A model generated the notes under the pieces. The model was not told the DNA's origin. It searched no databases and worked only from the letters and a program-made list of their open reading frames with translations. The position numbers and the translations under genes were made by a program. 64,000 nucleotides of DNA from Elysia chlorotica (taxonomy: Eukaryota; Mollusca; Gastropoda; Plakobranchidae): assembly GCA_003991915.1 (NCBI GenBank), contig RQTK01000051.1, forward strand, positions 662,269-726,268, in the 5' to 3' direction. Numbering within the stretch: the first letter of the stretch is position 1; the number at the start of each line of letters is the position of its first letter. Shown here piece by piece: positions 12,298-21,780 of the stretch.

Positions 12298-15185
12298 AAC
12301 CTATCTACCTATCTATCTATCTATATGTATAGATTTATCTTCCTATCTCGTTACTTTTCAATGATTAAAACTGTTTTTCCTTATAAAAAAGTTTGAATCA
12401 ATAAGAAGAAAATGTTGGTTCGTCTGTTCCCAGACTATCAGTACGGCATCCAGCTGACCAACAACATCGACGGCAAACCGCTCATCACCTTCAACGCACG
12501 CAACGACCACGACCGGCAGAAGTTTGTGGAAGATCTCAAGGAGTCGATTCTCGAGGTGAGCGTTACGGCTGGGAGACAGTTTCACCGCAGCTTTCTAGTT
12601 GTCGAGGGCTGTGGTTGAACCACCTTTAAATTTCTGGCTTTTCTTTTCCTTGGACATTCTCTCATTACAAGAGTAACTTTCCAATTTTTGGTCAGGAAAT
12701 AATTTGTGCCCTTTTATTTTTCTGGTAACCACTGTTTTTATAGTCAATTTAAAACTCTACTGTCCTTCTATATTTTTGAAAGAAGCTCTGAGTGTAAAAT
12801 GTACTGAGTAAATCTTGTTGAAACTGACTCGGTGCCAATCTGGAGGTACCTGCATGCAGTGCACGATTCTACGACTCTGGATGAAAATGAAAAAGTTTTT
12901 AATCAGAGAAAGCTAAAACCTATCACTCAGCCATTTTTAATGTGAAAGTTTAGTTAGATAGACCTCAATTTCACCTTTACACCGACATATCATCTGCATT
13001 TTGGCACATGTCTTGCTCGTGCCATAGAAAGGTAAAACCGTGACGATATTATTTGAACATCTGCATACATCTTCCATAAATTCATATACATTTACACTAT
13101 ATATATATATTTTTTTTTTGTGTAGGCTTAATCGCCTTATGCCTTGTTGCCCATGTAACCACGATGAGATTTCTCCTCGGACGAGCAATAACAAAATATT
13201 TCCTCGCTATGAGTTGTATGAATTGACATTTCTCCCGCAGACGAACGGCATGGAGCAGCTGCGAATCGAGGAGGAGATGTCGCGACACCGCGGCGGGCAC
13301 CACCACCACGCGTCCCACCAGCACCACACGCTGGACAAACGCTACGCCAGCGACGACTCCGCGCACCGAGTCCTGGCCTACCAAAGCTCAAAGCGCTTAA
13401 CAACATTTTAAGCATAATCACAAAAGTATTCAATAGAAACATTTACATACACAACTCCCTAAAATGACTTTAAAAAAGAAATTGCATAGAAATATAATAA
13501 AAGGCTCTCAAGGTTATACACAAATAATTGTTATAAATAAATGTTATCAAAACATGTCCAGTAATAGTCTCCTAGCTGTACAACGTTTAATCTGATTGGC
13601 TGTCGTGTCTGTTCCAGACCCGGTGATGAAGCGTGGCAGCAGTGGAGCATCTCTGGACAGCGGCATGGTGAGGGCTAGGCTTGAGAGGGGGGAAAATTAT
13701 GTTCTTGACTGGCGCACTGAGGGGGGCAACTGGCTCAAGTGGTAGAGCGTTGATCTCCCAATCTGAAGATCTGCAGTTCGAAACCCACGAATGCTCAAAA
13801 ATGTATTTGTCCTACTTTGTCTGCTATTGGTTGGGTCGGTGTCAGTATAATGTGACCGCCTGAGACAGGAGTATAGGTCTCCGGTCCTGACCTCGCCAAG
13901 CCAGCCAATGGCAGCGCAGGGTCAGCCGGACCAGGGGAGAGCACTGCGGGGGGGAATCGGCTCTCGGCCCCGGACTACGGCCTCAAGAAAGTGGCCTACT
14001 CCAACTCCCTGTCTGACCTGAGCACAGGTGAGGGGAGGGGGGGAGAGAGAGAGAGAGAGAGAGAGAGGGGCATCAAAAATGTATTTGTCCTACTTTGTCC
14101 CCTACTGGTTGGGCCGGTGTCAGTAAAATGTGACCGTCTGAGACGGAAGTTTAGGTCTCCCGTCCTGTCTTGTATGTAGTAGCACATAAAATTATTAGTC
14201 GTTTGTCCGGGGGCTTGTCCACAATATAGCCCAACTAGTGCTGATGTAGGACGTTAACCGACTAACTGAAATCAAGTTGTGGCACTAAAGAGTTCTCACG
14301 TTCATCATGATAAAGCGAGTCATAAAAAGACCTTTCACAGCTAGCTGTCATGTGTTTGAAATCTTAGTATGTTTCAGTTTGACTTACAAAGTAGGTTTGT
14401 TGTTAAATCTAGGCTGCATTTTTTATTTTATTGTCTTAAATTGCATACAGTGGACTGCTGTTTTTTCTTTCATCATATTCATAAATATCTTTCATCTTTT
14501 TAAACTGAATCCTAGTAAATTGTCAGCAATTGTAATGGTTTTTTTTTTTTATTTTAAATTTTAAAACAGAGCGCATCTGAAATTTAATTTTTTTTTTTTG
14601 TGTATCAAGTGAGCTGCAAAAGGTGATTTTCAACATAATTGTTATGATTCTGCTTTGGGAGATTTTTTCTGAAATTCCTTGTTAGCTCAAGTGAACCATA
14701 AATTAATAGAGATAATTGCAACGGAAACCTCTCAAATTGAAGTCTGATCATTCAAATTTCTCATAAACCGAATTTTGCAAAAGGTTTTTTTCTATTTGGC
14801 TCTATTTAAACCTGAATCACAATTTGACGTTTTTCTGGTTTGCTCTTACTTCGAATCTCACACCACCAATAGCCATTACAAAAGAAAAATGTCAGAATGA
14901 ATTTCTTTTCCCTTGAACTGACTAAACGTTTATGTGTCGTCTCCCCCCCTCCCCCTGCCCTCTCCCCTCAAGGCATCAGGCAGTCTAGGCAGCACGAGCA
15001 GTGACAGCCACCCGAGTGGTGCGGTGTTCGCATCCTCGTCCTCCTCCCAGATGGCAGGCCGGGTCTCGGGCAGCTCTCCGTCACCCGCGGCAACCAGCAG
15101 CAAGCGACCCGGTGCGGCGTCGAGCCAGCCTCGGAACAGCCCCATCGTCCTCAAGCCTGGCCTGCCTGACGGGACTCAAGTGTAG
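7853..15185 (+). CDS. IQSEC: IQSEC/BRAG-family ARF guanine nucleotide exchange factor, 3' half (gene span in window)
   Basis: Members of this family activate ARF GTPases, mainly ARF6, at the plasma membrane and at synapses through a Sec7 domain followed by a PH domain. The window holds the Sec7-PH linker, the whole PH domain, the helix after it and the C-terminal tail in eight exons; the IQ motif and Sec7 exons must lie left of position 1. Recognisable pieces are LCLHQRE-like [31 protein letters not shown] and [12 protein letters not shown]. The tail is rich in Ser/Gly/His and ends in TQV, a class I PDZ ligand as in vertebrate IQSEC proteins. All joins keep frame except exon 5 to exon 6, which is one base short. 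Identification is firm; which vertebrate paralogue it matches is not a meaningful question, as invertebrates usually have one gene. Confidence 0.93.
7993..10416. other. IQSEC intron between linker and PH exons
   Basis: No exon recognised. It contains a GC-richer patch near 8880-9120 with a short repeat of aggtacagctc (about 9018-9052), the (ACTC)n array at 9390-9605, a C homopolymer near 9692-9708 and a possible tRNA-like relic near 10050-10135 on the minus strand. Confidence 0.7.
9390..9605. repeat. (ACTC/ACTT)n tetranucleotide array
   Basis: About 215 bp of ACTC units mixed with ACCC and ACTT variants, in plus-strand reading. The open frame through it (His-Ser-Leu-Thr repeats) is not a gene. 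Confidence 0.95.
10417..10542 (+). CDS. IQSEC: IQSEC exon 2 in window (PH domain, first strands)
   Basis: The acceptor is gtccccag and the donor gtgagc; 42 codons in phase 0, from [13 protein letters not shown] to FNDLLL. It encodes the first beta strands of the PH domain. A near-identical second copy lies just after the run of N at 11048-11057 (see the pseudogene entry). Only one of the two can be spliced into the protein, and both would fit the frame. Confidence 0.9.
10550..10811. repeat. CT-rich and TTTATCTC-rich low-complexity tract, copy 1
   Basis: Begins right after the PH exon donor and consists of CTCTCT with TTTATCTC units. The same tract recurs at 11182-11435 as part of the block doubled around the assembly gap. 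Confidence 0.9.
11048..11057. other. Assembly gap (10 N)
   Basis: Ten undetermined bases. The flanking sequence after the gap repeats sequence before it, so the gap size is probably nominal. Confidence 0.99.
11058..11171 (+). pseudogene. Second copy of IQSEC PH exon next to the assembly gap
   Basis: From the first base after the N run, the sequence repeats the exon at 10429-10542 and then about 470 bp of the following CT-rich intron, with few differences. Its acceptor is missing because it falls in the gap. The match continues to about 11645. The simplest reading is that two alleles or an overlap were placed in tandem during scaffolding; a true local duplication is the alternative. Confidence 0.8.
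11182..11435. repeat. CT-rich and TTTATCTC-rich tract, copy 2
   Basis: Near-identical second copy within the block repeated after the N run. Low-complexity sequence of this sort commonly breaks assemblies. Confidence 0.9.
11735..11834 (+). CDS. IQSEC: IQSEC exon 3 in window (PH domain core)
   Basis: Acceptor tttccag, donor gtgagt. 33 codons plus one base, reading [16 protein letters not shown] to VYLFETP. The final C joins AC of the next exon to make His. It encodes the middle strands of the PH domain. Confidence 0.92.
12210..12330. repeat. (TATC)n microsatellite
   Basis: About 25 units of TATC with a few variants, ending about 100 bp before the acceptor of the next IQSEC exon. Confidence 0.95.
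12434..12555 (+). CDS. IQSEC: IQSEC exon 4 in window (PH domain end)
   Basis: Acceptor gttcccag, donor gtgagc. It reads [15 protein letters not shown] to [11 protein letters not shown] and closes the PH domain with its C-terminal helix. It ends in phase 0. Confidence 0.92.
13241..13369 (+). CDS. IQSEC: IQSEC exon 5 in window (post-PH helix and His-rich stretch)
   Basis: Acceptor tctcccgcag. 43 codons read [17 protein letters not shown], then a run of His ([12 protein letters not shown]), then [13 protein letters not shown]. The helix after the PH domain matches the family. The only nearby donor is gtcctg after CGA, which is weak and leaves phase 0, whereas exon 6 needs one carried base. The 3' border is therefore uncertain. 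Confidence 0.75.
13618..13667 (+). CDS. IQSEC: IQSEC exon 6 in window (tail)
   Basis: Acceptor gttccag, donor gtgagg. With one carried base it reads (D)[16 protein letters not shown], a Ser/Gly-rich tail segment compatible with the family. The phase does not match the exon 5 donor as sequenced; a base error, a missed small exon or an unusual donor could explain this. Confidence 0.6.
13721..13890 (+). mobile_element. SINE, tRNA-like head and core, family B/A hybrid
   Basis: A tRNA-like head has an A box (tggctcaagtggtagagcg) and a B box (gcagttcgaaacc). It is followed by a core (ttgggtcggtgtcagtataatgtgaccg) shared with 14071-14262 and, reversed, 19016-19268. The element stops about 10 bp before IQSEC exon 7. 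Confidence 0.75.
13901..14027 (+). CDS. IQSEC: IQSEC exon 7 in window (tail, between two SINE pieces)
   Basis: The acceptor at tcgccaag is the only nearby AG giving phase 0; the donor is gtgagg. It reads [15 protein letters not shown] through [20 protein letters not shown], and the NSLSDLS motif resembles the tail of vertebrate IQSEC proteins. The exon lies only about 10 bp after one SINE fragment and about 45 bp before another of the same family. Confidence 0.75.
14071..14262 (+). mobile_element. SINE core and tail, no head
   Basis: Begins with caaaaatgtatttgtcctac, also present in the copy at 13721-13890, continues through the core and adds the 3' tail (ccacaatatagccc to gatgtaggacgttaac). 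The head is absent. A (GA)n run lies immediately upstream. Confidence 0.75.
14980..15185 (+). CDS. IQSEC: IQSEC last coding exon (C-terminus with PDZ ligand)
   Basis: The acceptor catcag follows a long CT tract and restores the frame from exon 7 (STG then [13 protein letters not shown]). A nearer AG six bases upstream would break frame. The exon runs through a Ser/Pro/Ala-rich stretch and stops at TAG 15183-15185 after GLPDGTQV. The TQV end fits the class I PDZ-binding consensus. Confidence 0.82.
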
Positions 15186-15459
15186 ACTTTCCCGAGGATC
15201 GTAGCCAGGCGACGGGTCCCGAACTGTAGGATCTGGAGATGTCGTTCAGAACTGCTTTGTCCGATCCCCATTGGAAATGATGAGGAGGTGAACCAGCAGT
15301 TCTAGAGCGACGGTGTGTGTGGAGTTTGGTTCCTGTGGCGAGTGTTCTGTAAGGACACACACACAGTTCTGTTCAAAGTCTGGCAGGGATCAGGTGTTGC
15401 TGAGCTCCCAGCTGGTCTGGTTCCATGTTCGGACAGTCCGCACACAGGCCGCTGTGCCC

Positions 15460-15560
15460 AGCTACACGCTACACGCTACAGGCTGCAGGCTACATGCTAC
15501 AGGCTACAGGCTACAGGCTGCAGGCTACAGGCTACCACTACATGCTACAGGCTACAGGTC
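15460..15560. repeat. Short-unit repeat of the type acaggctac
   Basis: About ten imperfect units of 7-9 bp (ctacaggctacaggctgcagg). It lies in the likely 3' UTR of IQSEC. Confidence 0.85.
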
Positions 15561-16802
15561 CGCACATTCAGCACAGCCTGGGACTGGTTTCTATTAAGTT
15601 ATTCAATGTTTGGAAGAGTTAAACTTGAACTACAGTAAAAGTATTTATTCAGACTGGAGACGCTACAATCAGAGATAATGGTTGATGAAAGAAAAGGTAA
15701 TTTCTTGCATTTGGAAAGTATTTGATTAACACGCGGAGAGCTGCTATGTAGGCAGAGCTGGAGGATTTTGTGCTTTCAACTCAGTTTTCATACCGCATGG
15801 AATATTCCGGACTGGGATAAACATTTCGCCCGGAAATTTAGGCTGGGCGCCTTCCAATCAGGGGTACACTCTGTTAGACGGACTCGTGGATGCCACGTCT
15901 GCAGATCTTGCCTGAGGACGGGGATACTGGACAAGTTTCTGCCTCCCATGTCTTGGGGATGTAGGATCTGGATTTATTCCGTCACCATTCCTTCAGAGCT
16001 GTCATGTGAACGATGGTTGAGGTTGCCGTGCCTCTCTGTGTACATGCCCAGGATCTGAGTGGGTCGGAGTGATATCGAGCTAAGCTCAGAGAGTGTGAAG
16101 TGAACGTTGGAGAGGACGCTCTAGGATTCGCGATGTAATACAAATTTCATGAATCTTTGTTGTTTAGAAGAAGCTGAACAAACTTTGAGAAGTGCAATAC
16201 TTTGTTTATCATTTTGTGGTTGGGATTCAGTGTACGGAAAAGCTCGTGGAGTCCCAACAAAAATCGACCTGTGTGTACTTTTCTGTTAGCGTTCCCTGGT
16301 GTTTAGCGTGGACGATCGGTACAATAAGAGACGGACGGTCGTACTACCCAGCCTGGTGAATGAAGCTCAAGTTGTTTCACAGCACCAGACAACTTGCATC
16401 AACTTCACTCACCACTGCAGGCAAAGGACTAAAACGGTGCCAGGTGTGGGTCCCTGACAAGCTCATCTGATGCCATGCACTTCTAATGTTCTATAGTATT
16501 CTAGTTTTGCTTCTTTTCTTGTACCATATACCTCATGTAACATCACGGCCAAGGGACCATCTGAGTTTTTCACGGTTCTCCACTTTCTATAGAAATTGTA
16601 AAAAATAACATTATTTAATTATGTTTAATTTTGTATGTTTTCTCACATTGCCTCCTTTTATGTTAATATTATGTATTTAAAAAGCGAGAATTTGCATAAA
16701 TAAGCAGACATTGAAATAGGAGGAGCGAGTAAAATTATAAGTTAGGTAAAGTCAACTCATTGGTGCAGAGCTGAACCTTGCAAACAACATGTTAAAGAGC
16801 AG

Positions 16803-16809
16803 GACTGGG

Positions 16810-16867
<58 letters not shown>
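16803..16867. repeat. (GA)n microsatellite
   Basis: Almost pure GA run in the likely IQSEC 3' UTR. Confidence 0.95.
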
Positions 16868-16869
<2 letters not shown>

Positions 16870-17248
16870 ATCAGTACAGTGCCATAAGAGTCTCTCTAAC
16901 TTATACTAACTTTTCGCTAGGCTTGTCACTGATGCAGACAGCCAGCTGTTGCCTGACGATGTACAATGATAGTAGTACTGTTTCTGTTTAATTTGAGAAC
17001 CAGTACCAACCACTAAGAGGTCATACCTATCAAAGAGTGTGAATACCCCTGACTAGATATCCCTGTAGCCAGTTTGAATGTTACCCGAGTCGGCGTTACC
17101 CAGCACAAGAATACACCGTAGCAGACATGTTATAGAGATTCTTTGGTCAATATGAAGGGTGAATTCTGTTTTATCCCGAGTCTTGATCATATGCACACGT
17201 TTCCAATAGTTCTAAATGCACTGGTTTATTTAATACTATGATTTAAAG

Positions 17249-17254
17249 AATAAA
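17249..17254 (+). terminator. Candidate polyadenylation signal for IQSEC
   Basis: AATAAA followed by a T/G-rich stretch (tgtgtcttcatttaagtgtt). A second candidate is at 19773-19778, also followed by a GT-rich tract. Neither is proven. Confidence 0.35.
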
Positions 17255-17467
17255 TGCGTACATTATTGTGTGTCTTCATTTAAGTGTTGTTTGGTTTGAA
17301 ACCCAATGTCTTTCATGGGGCATTTGTCAAACTGGGAAAATATGTGTTATTGTTGTTTTTGGTCAAAGTCAGTAATGGTCATAGGTGTCACAGTGGATGA
17401 AAAGTTGTAGGAGGATCAGTTTAAGATTTTTTCCCCCACATGAGATAAAACTCTGAGCGCTGAATGC

Positions 17468-17640
17468 GATGTAGCACCAGCTAGCTCAGGCGGTAGAGCT
17501 CTGAGCTGAAGAATAGGAGATTGGAGGGTTTGATCCTCAGCTGCCAGCCCTGCTTGGCGTGTCAGAAAGCTAGTGAATGTTTGGGAGGCCTGGGGGGCAT
17601 GAGACCAATCAGCGTTGAGACGATAACTCGAGCCACAGTG
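17468..17640 (+). mobile_element. tRNA-like SINE relic
   Basis: An A-box-like stretch (tagctcaggcggtagagc) is followed 35 bp later by a B-box-like ggtttgatcc, then unrelated sequence with an A-rich end near 17660. No intact cloverleaf can be folded, so a functional tRNA is unlikely. Confidence 0.45.
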
Positions 17641-19015
17641 GGAAAAACAAAGAAAATTTAAGGGGAGACAGAGAGGCAGCCTTCAAAAACATTTAAGAAA
17701 TAGGCAGAAGTCCACAAACACATCACATGGGTGTATACTGTGGACTTAAATGAGAGTGTGCCTTTCTTGGAACAGGTGCTGAAAAATCACCTCAGAAACT
17801 TAGAAGAGTCTCCCATTTATAAAAAAAAATTTTTGTTTTGTTTTTTTCATTGCTCTCTTGTTCTGGAACAAATTAATACACTCTACTCAGTTTTAGCCCT
17901 GTAAGTCAAACTGATAGAATCACGTGGTGGAACAAAAATGTAAACATTACCTTAAGTTATAAAGTCACTGTAAATAATGTATTTCACTGAGTTGGTTTTG
18001 TCGTTCTGTGTGAATATCTTCCCTTCTACACGCTTCCCTTTCTCCAAGCTGGGGTGTAACAGAGAGCTCTAGAGACTCTGTAGTTGAACCGACAGTCGTT
18101 TGTAGTATTGATAGGTTACAATTTTGGGTATAATAATTATATGAGAAGATTCAGGCTCTACAAGTATTACTCTCGTAACCCAAACGCTGATAGACTGGGT
18201 GTAAAACAAGAGTTTTCATTCAAACATGATACAGGAGTAAATGAGGTCTATATATATTAGTAAAGTTTGTAACGTTTGCTGGTTCAAACTCTGTGTAAGT
18301 TTCATTGTATTGTAATAGAAATGAGAAAACTTTGGCCAGATATAACTATATGCTTTAAGTCTGAAGCCAATTTTCTGCTTACCAGCTCACTGTGTCAGAC
18401 AGTTCATAGTTTCATTGGAACTAAGATGCTGTAAGGCGATTTTTGTTTGACCTTATCCTAAGATGTTGCTGTTTGTAAAAACATATCACTGTTGCCCTCA
18501 ACAATATGATTTGAAAATTTCAATATGTAAATTTCTACTCCCAAGGGATGGATTTTTCATAAGGGAAAGTTCATTCATTTGTCATGTCCGTAGGTTGGAA
18601 TTTAAAGCTTCTCTGAATACCGGTATTGAAGCGGAGCAAGATTGAATTGGAAAGAGATTGATTGTCTGATGAAGCTTCAATCTACTGGTCAAGGGAAATT
18701 CTTGCATACAATCATCATGGTGTTGATGACAGATTCATATACAACTTATTTTTACGCAAATAAGTTAGTGGTTAAAGGAAATAAGTTGACATATTTTGAA
18801 TGTTACGCCAATACGGCAATAGTGTTAGCCGTTGATTAACACAATCTTCCACGAAACTGCTGGCTGAGGCACCAAAGGATGGCAATTCTCAGCTTGGTTT
18901 GCTACTAGTACTACATGTACTCACGGTACCCTTGGTTACCAGCAATCTCAAAAATTGTTTCATTAATACAGTGTAAAAAAGGGATAATTATAGAGAGAAA
19001 TAGACAGACAGAGAG

Positions 19016-19268
19016 AGAGTTGTAAAGTTGGTTTAACGTCTAACCTCAACTTTATACAGGCTATATTGTGGACGGGCCACAAGACTGGCGTCTGACAATT
19101 TATATGTGCTGCCACACACGAGACAGAGCGAGGATACTATGACTCCTGTCTCAGCATGTCACATTAGACTGACACCGACCCAACCATAGGGAGAGAAATC
19201 ACCAGGACTCGAACCACGGACCTCCTACGTCGGAAGCCTATGTTCTACTCCAGGGCTACCGCGTCCCC
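19016..19268 (-). mobile_element. SINE, family A, most complete copy
   Basis: On the minus strand it starts with a tRNA-like head (gggggacgcggtagccctgg, with a B box tggttcgagtcc), then the core with ttgggtcggtgtcag, a middle part with tgtggcagcacat, and a tail ending in gttaaaccaacttt. It can serve as the reference for the other fragments in this window. Confidence 0.8.
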
Positions 19269-20929
19269 CAAGAGAGAGAGCGAGAGGATAGAGAGGGAGA
19301 GAGAGAGAAAGAGACAGACAAACGGACAGAGGAAGTAGAAAAGGGAAGAAAGGAAAAACATATAGAATTAGAACAGCCTGGCCTTCGTATTTAATATGGT
19401 GTTTAAAACCACATGTATTTGAAAGAATTGGTAAAGTTGAATGAGGCATTGATATAACACTATGCAAGATGAGATCAAGTACAAATATAAAATGTGGGTT
19501 TGTATACACGCCAGTGTGTGCAGTACAGTATAGAAATCAACTCTTTTTTTTTTTAATGAGAACAATTTTCTGTACCTCCCTTACTATGAAGTTTACACAT
19601 GTGTCACTTCAATGCATGAAGCCCAACCAGCACACGCCATAAACTGATGAAGTAGGACTAGGATTTAGTGGGACAGGGGATTTTCTACCTAGTTCCAGCA
19701 TTGTGTTGGAACTGACGGGGAAAGCTTCTGTTGTTCCATTGTTGCCTTTGTCTTTTTGTTAGTTGTACACAGAATAAAGGTTTTGTTGCAAAGTGCACTT
19801 TTCACTTTGGTGGAGATCTATGTGTTATCTTAGACCTAGGGTTGTAAGTACAAGGTGGCAGTAAGCTGACACCCCGTTGTAGGAGATCTTAGTCACTGTC
19901 TTAAGATGAGTTGTAAGCTAGCTGTACTTAAAACTCAAACACGTGTTCACAGAAAGCTTTAAGCAACAACAACAAAAACATTGATGCAAGATGTGAGTCT
20001 AACTCTCTATCAGTTTGCTCTACACAATTATTAAGGGCTGGCGACAAAGAAGCAGGAAGCGTGAGGTTCAATTCTCGGATGATTCTTCCGACCTGTGTCT
20101 CTGTATAGAGATGAAAAGCTGATCAACCATTCTCTAGTACATAACGTTGTATAACTGTATGAAAGTGATATTGGAATATTAAAAACTCATCATTATTTCA
20201 AAGTTGATAGTCCCAGTTATCCAAGAGTTATTTGTTGAGGAGGGCGGGGGTGTTGAATAAAATGTATTAGTGGTATTAGTATGAATAAAACATTGAATGA
20301 TTGTGCTTGCGTGTGTTTTTCACTATCAAAATGGTTGAAAGAATTACTTGGAGTATTAATAAAACTGAAGGTGTATATTTGATGGGATTGTTACATCATT
20401 AATTGGCTCTCATTTAAACTTGCAATTGTTATTGGTGCAAAGTTTGAACAGAGACTATGCATTTTGGTGGATCAGATAATAGTACAAGTTCATAGTTCTA
20501 CTGATTTTGTATTTGGAATCTACACCTCCCCCTCCCCTCCCCCCTCCTTTTTTTTTCATGTTATTCATTTAATTAATATTCGATATTTGATTCTTGATGA
20601 GTGTAATATTATTAAGGAAAAAAAAAGGAATAAAAAAGTGTAAATGAAAGCAGAATCTCTTTGTCCATTTTAATTTTCAACTGAACTGTTCGCAAAGTAT
20701 TTTCATCAATTTTACCTAAATGTTTTTCTTGTTTCGTTATAGCTACTTTCTTTGAATTGACTCCACCAACATGGATCCAATGAAATTATAGCTTTTGCTA
20801 GTACATGTTTTGGACAATCGGCATTAAGTCACAAATGGAAAAGTGAATTTATTCAATAATTCACCTGTTTTGCTACATGTATTAGTTAGTATTAAAGTAC
20901 AGTCAGTTAGGGCGAGTTTCTTCTCTTTC

Positions 20930-21780
20930 CAGAGGTTGGATGCCATGGTCTTCCATGGTCTTCGTTCAAGCGCAACCTGGCAGCACTCGGTTGATTTTCA
21001 TTCCAGTAGAGTCCACCACGTTCTTGACTCATCTTATCCGCCTCCTTCCTCTACCTCATGTGCCTTCCACCACACCCTCTACGATCTTCTTCTGCACGGA
21101 ACTGTGCCTTCTTACATGTCCGAAATATTTAATTATTCTCTCTTTCACTGTTTTTGCTTGATTTACCATCTCTAGTATCTCAAGGTTTGTTTTCTTTTCT
21201 TTCCAAGAGGTTAAAGTTATTCTTCTATGAATCCACATCTCTAAAGCATCTATTCCTCTCTGAGTTTCTGCAAGTTTCACAGGCATAAATAAAAATGTCA
21301 ACCAAATATAACTTTTGCTTAGTCTTAGTTATGTTTGAAGTGATACATTTGAACTAGAAAGGATTTGCTTTAGTTTTAAAAAATGTATTTTTGCCATTCC
21401 AATCCTTTTAATTTCTGTATCATTTTTTTCCTCTTCTGTTAATAGTTGGCCTACAAAACTTAACTTGTTCCACTCCCTTTTCCGTCAATTACAGTGTACA
21501 TTCATAAAACGTTTTTATTTTTTTTTTAAATAGCAAAATTTGTTGTTTTCTATCAGGAAGCCATATTTTTCACTTTCCTTTTGTACTACTGTTACTAGTT
21601 TTGGAGATTATTTTCACTTTCCGCCAGGATCATCGGCATATCGTAGGTTGCAATATTAGTGTGTTGTCTTTCTTTACTTTAGTCAATTGTTCCCAGTACA
21701 GGGCTATATCATTTTCATCAATAAGTTTTTGGTTAACTGTAAGTGTATCAAATTCTTTTGAATAATCAATTAAGCATGCA
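20930..21780 (-). mobile_element. Decayed non-LTR retrotransposon (LINE) reverse transcriptase
   Basis: On the minus strand, 21629-21640 encodes YADD, the catalytic motif of reverse transcriptase, preceded by NLR. Downstream, 21056-21301 stays open and contains IIKYFGHVRRHSSVQKKIVEG, shown here in part, a pattern typical of the C-terminal end of LINE ORF2. Frames are broken between the pieces, so it is dead. Confidence 0.75.

Larger units (their letters stand above)
15186..17254 (+). other. IQSEC: Probable IQSEC 3' untranslated region
   Basis: No convincing coding exon follows the stop. The stretch holds a short-unit repeat (15460-15560), a (GA)n run (16803-16867) and ends here at the first clear AATAAA, at 17249-17254. 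A further AATAAA lies at 19773-19778, so a longer UTR with a SINE inside is equally possible. The true end needs transcript data. Confidence 0.4.

Noticed and set aside
17468-17545. Functional tRNA gene
   Set aside because: A-box and B-box like motifs are present but the stems do not pair into a cloverleaf; better explained as a SINE head. The same holds for 10050-10135, 13721-13790, 23420-23490 and 50490-50550.
18463-18839. Two adjacent small frames in the presumed IQSEC 3' UTR
   Set aside because: Length is within chance expectation, and no family is recognised.
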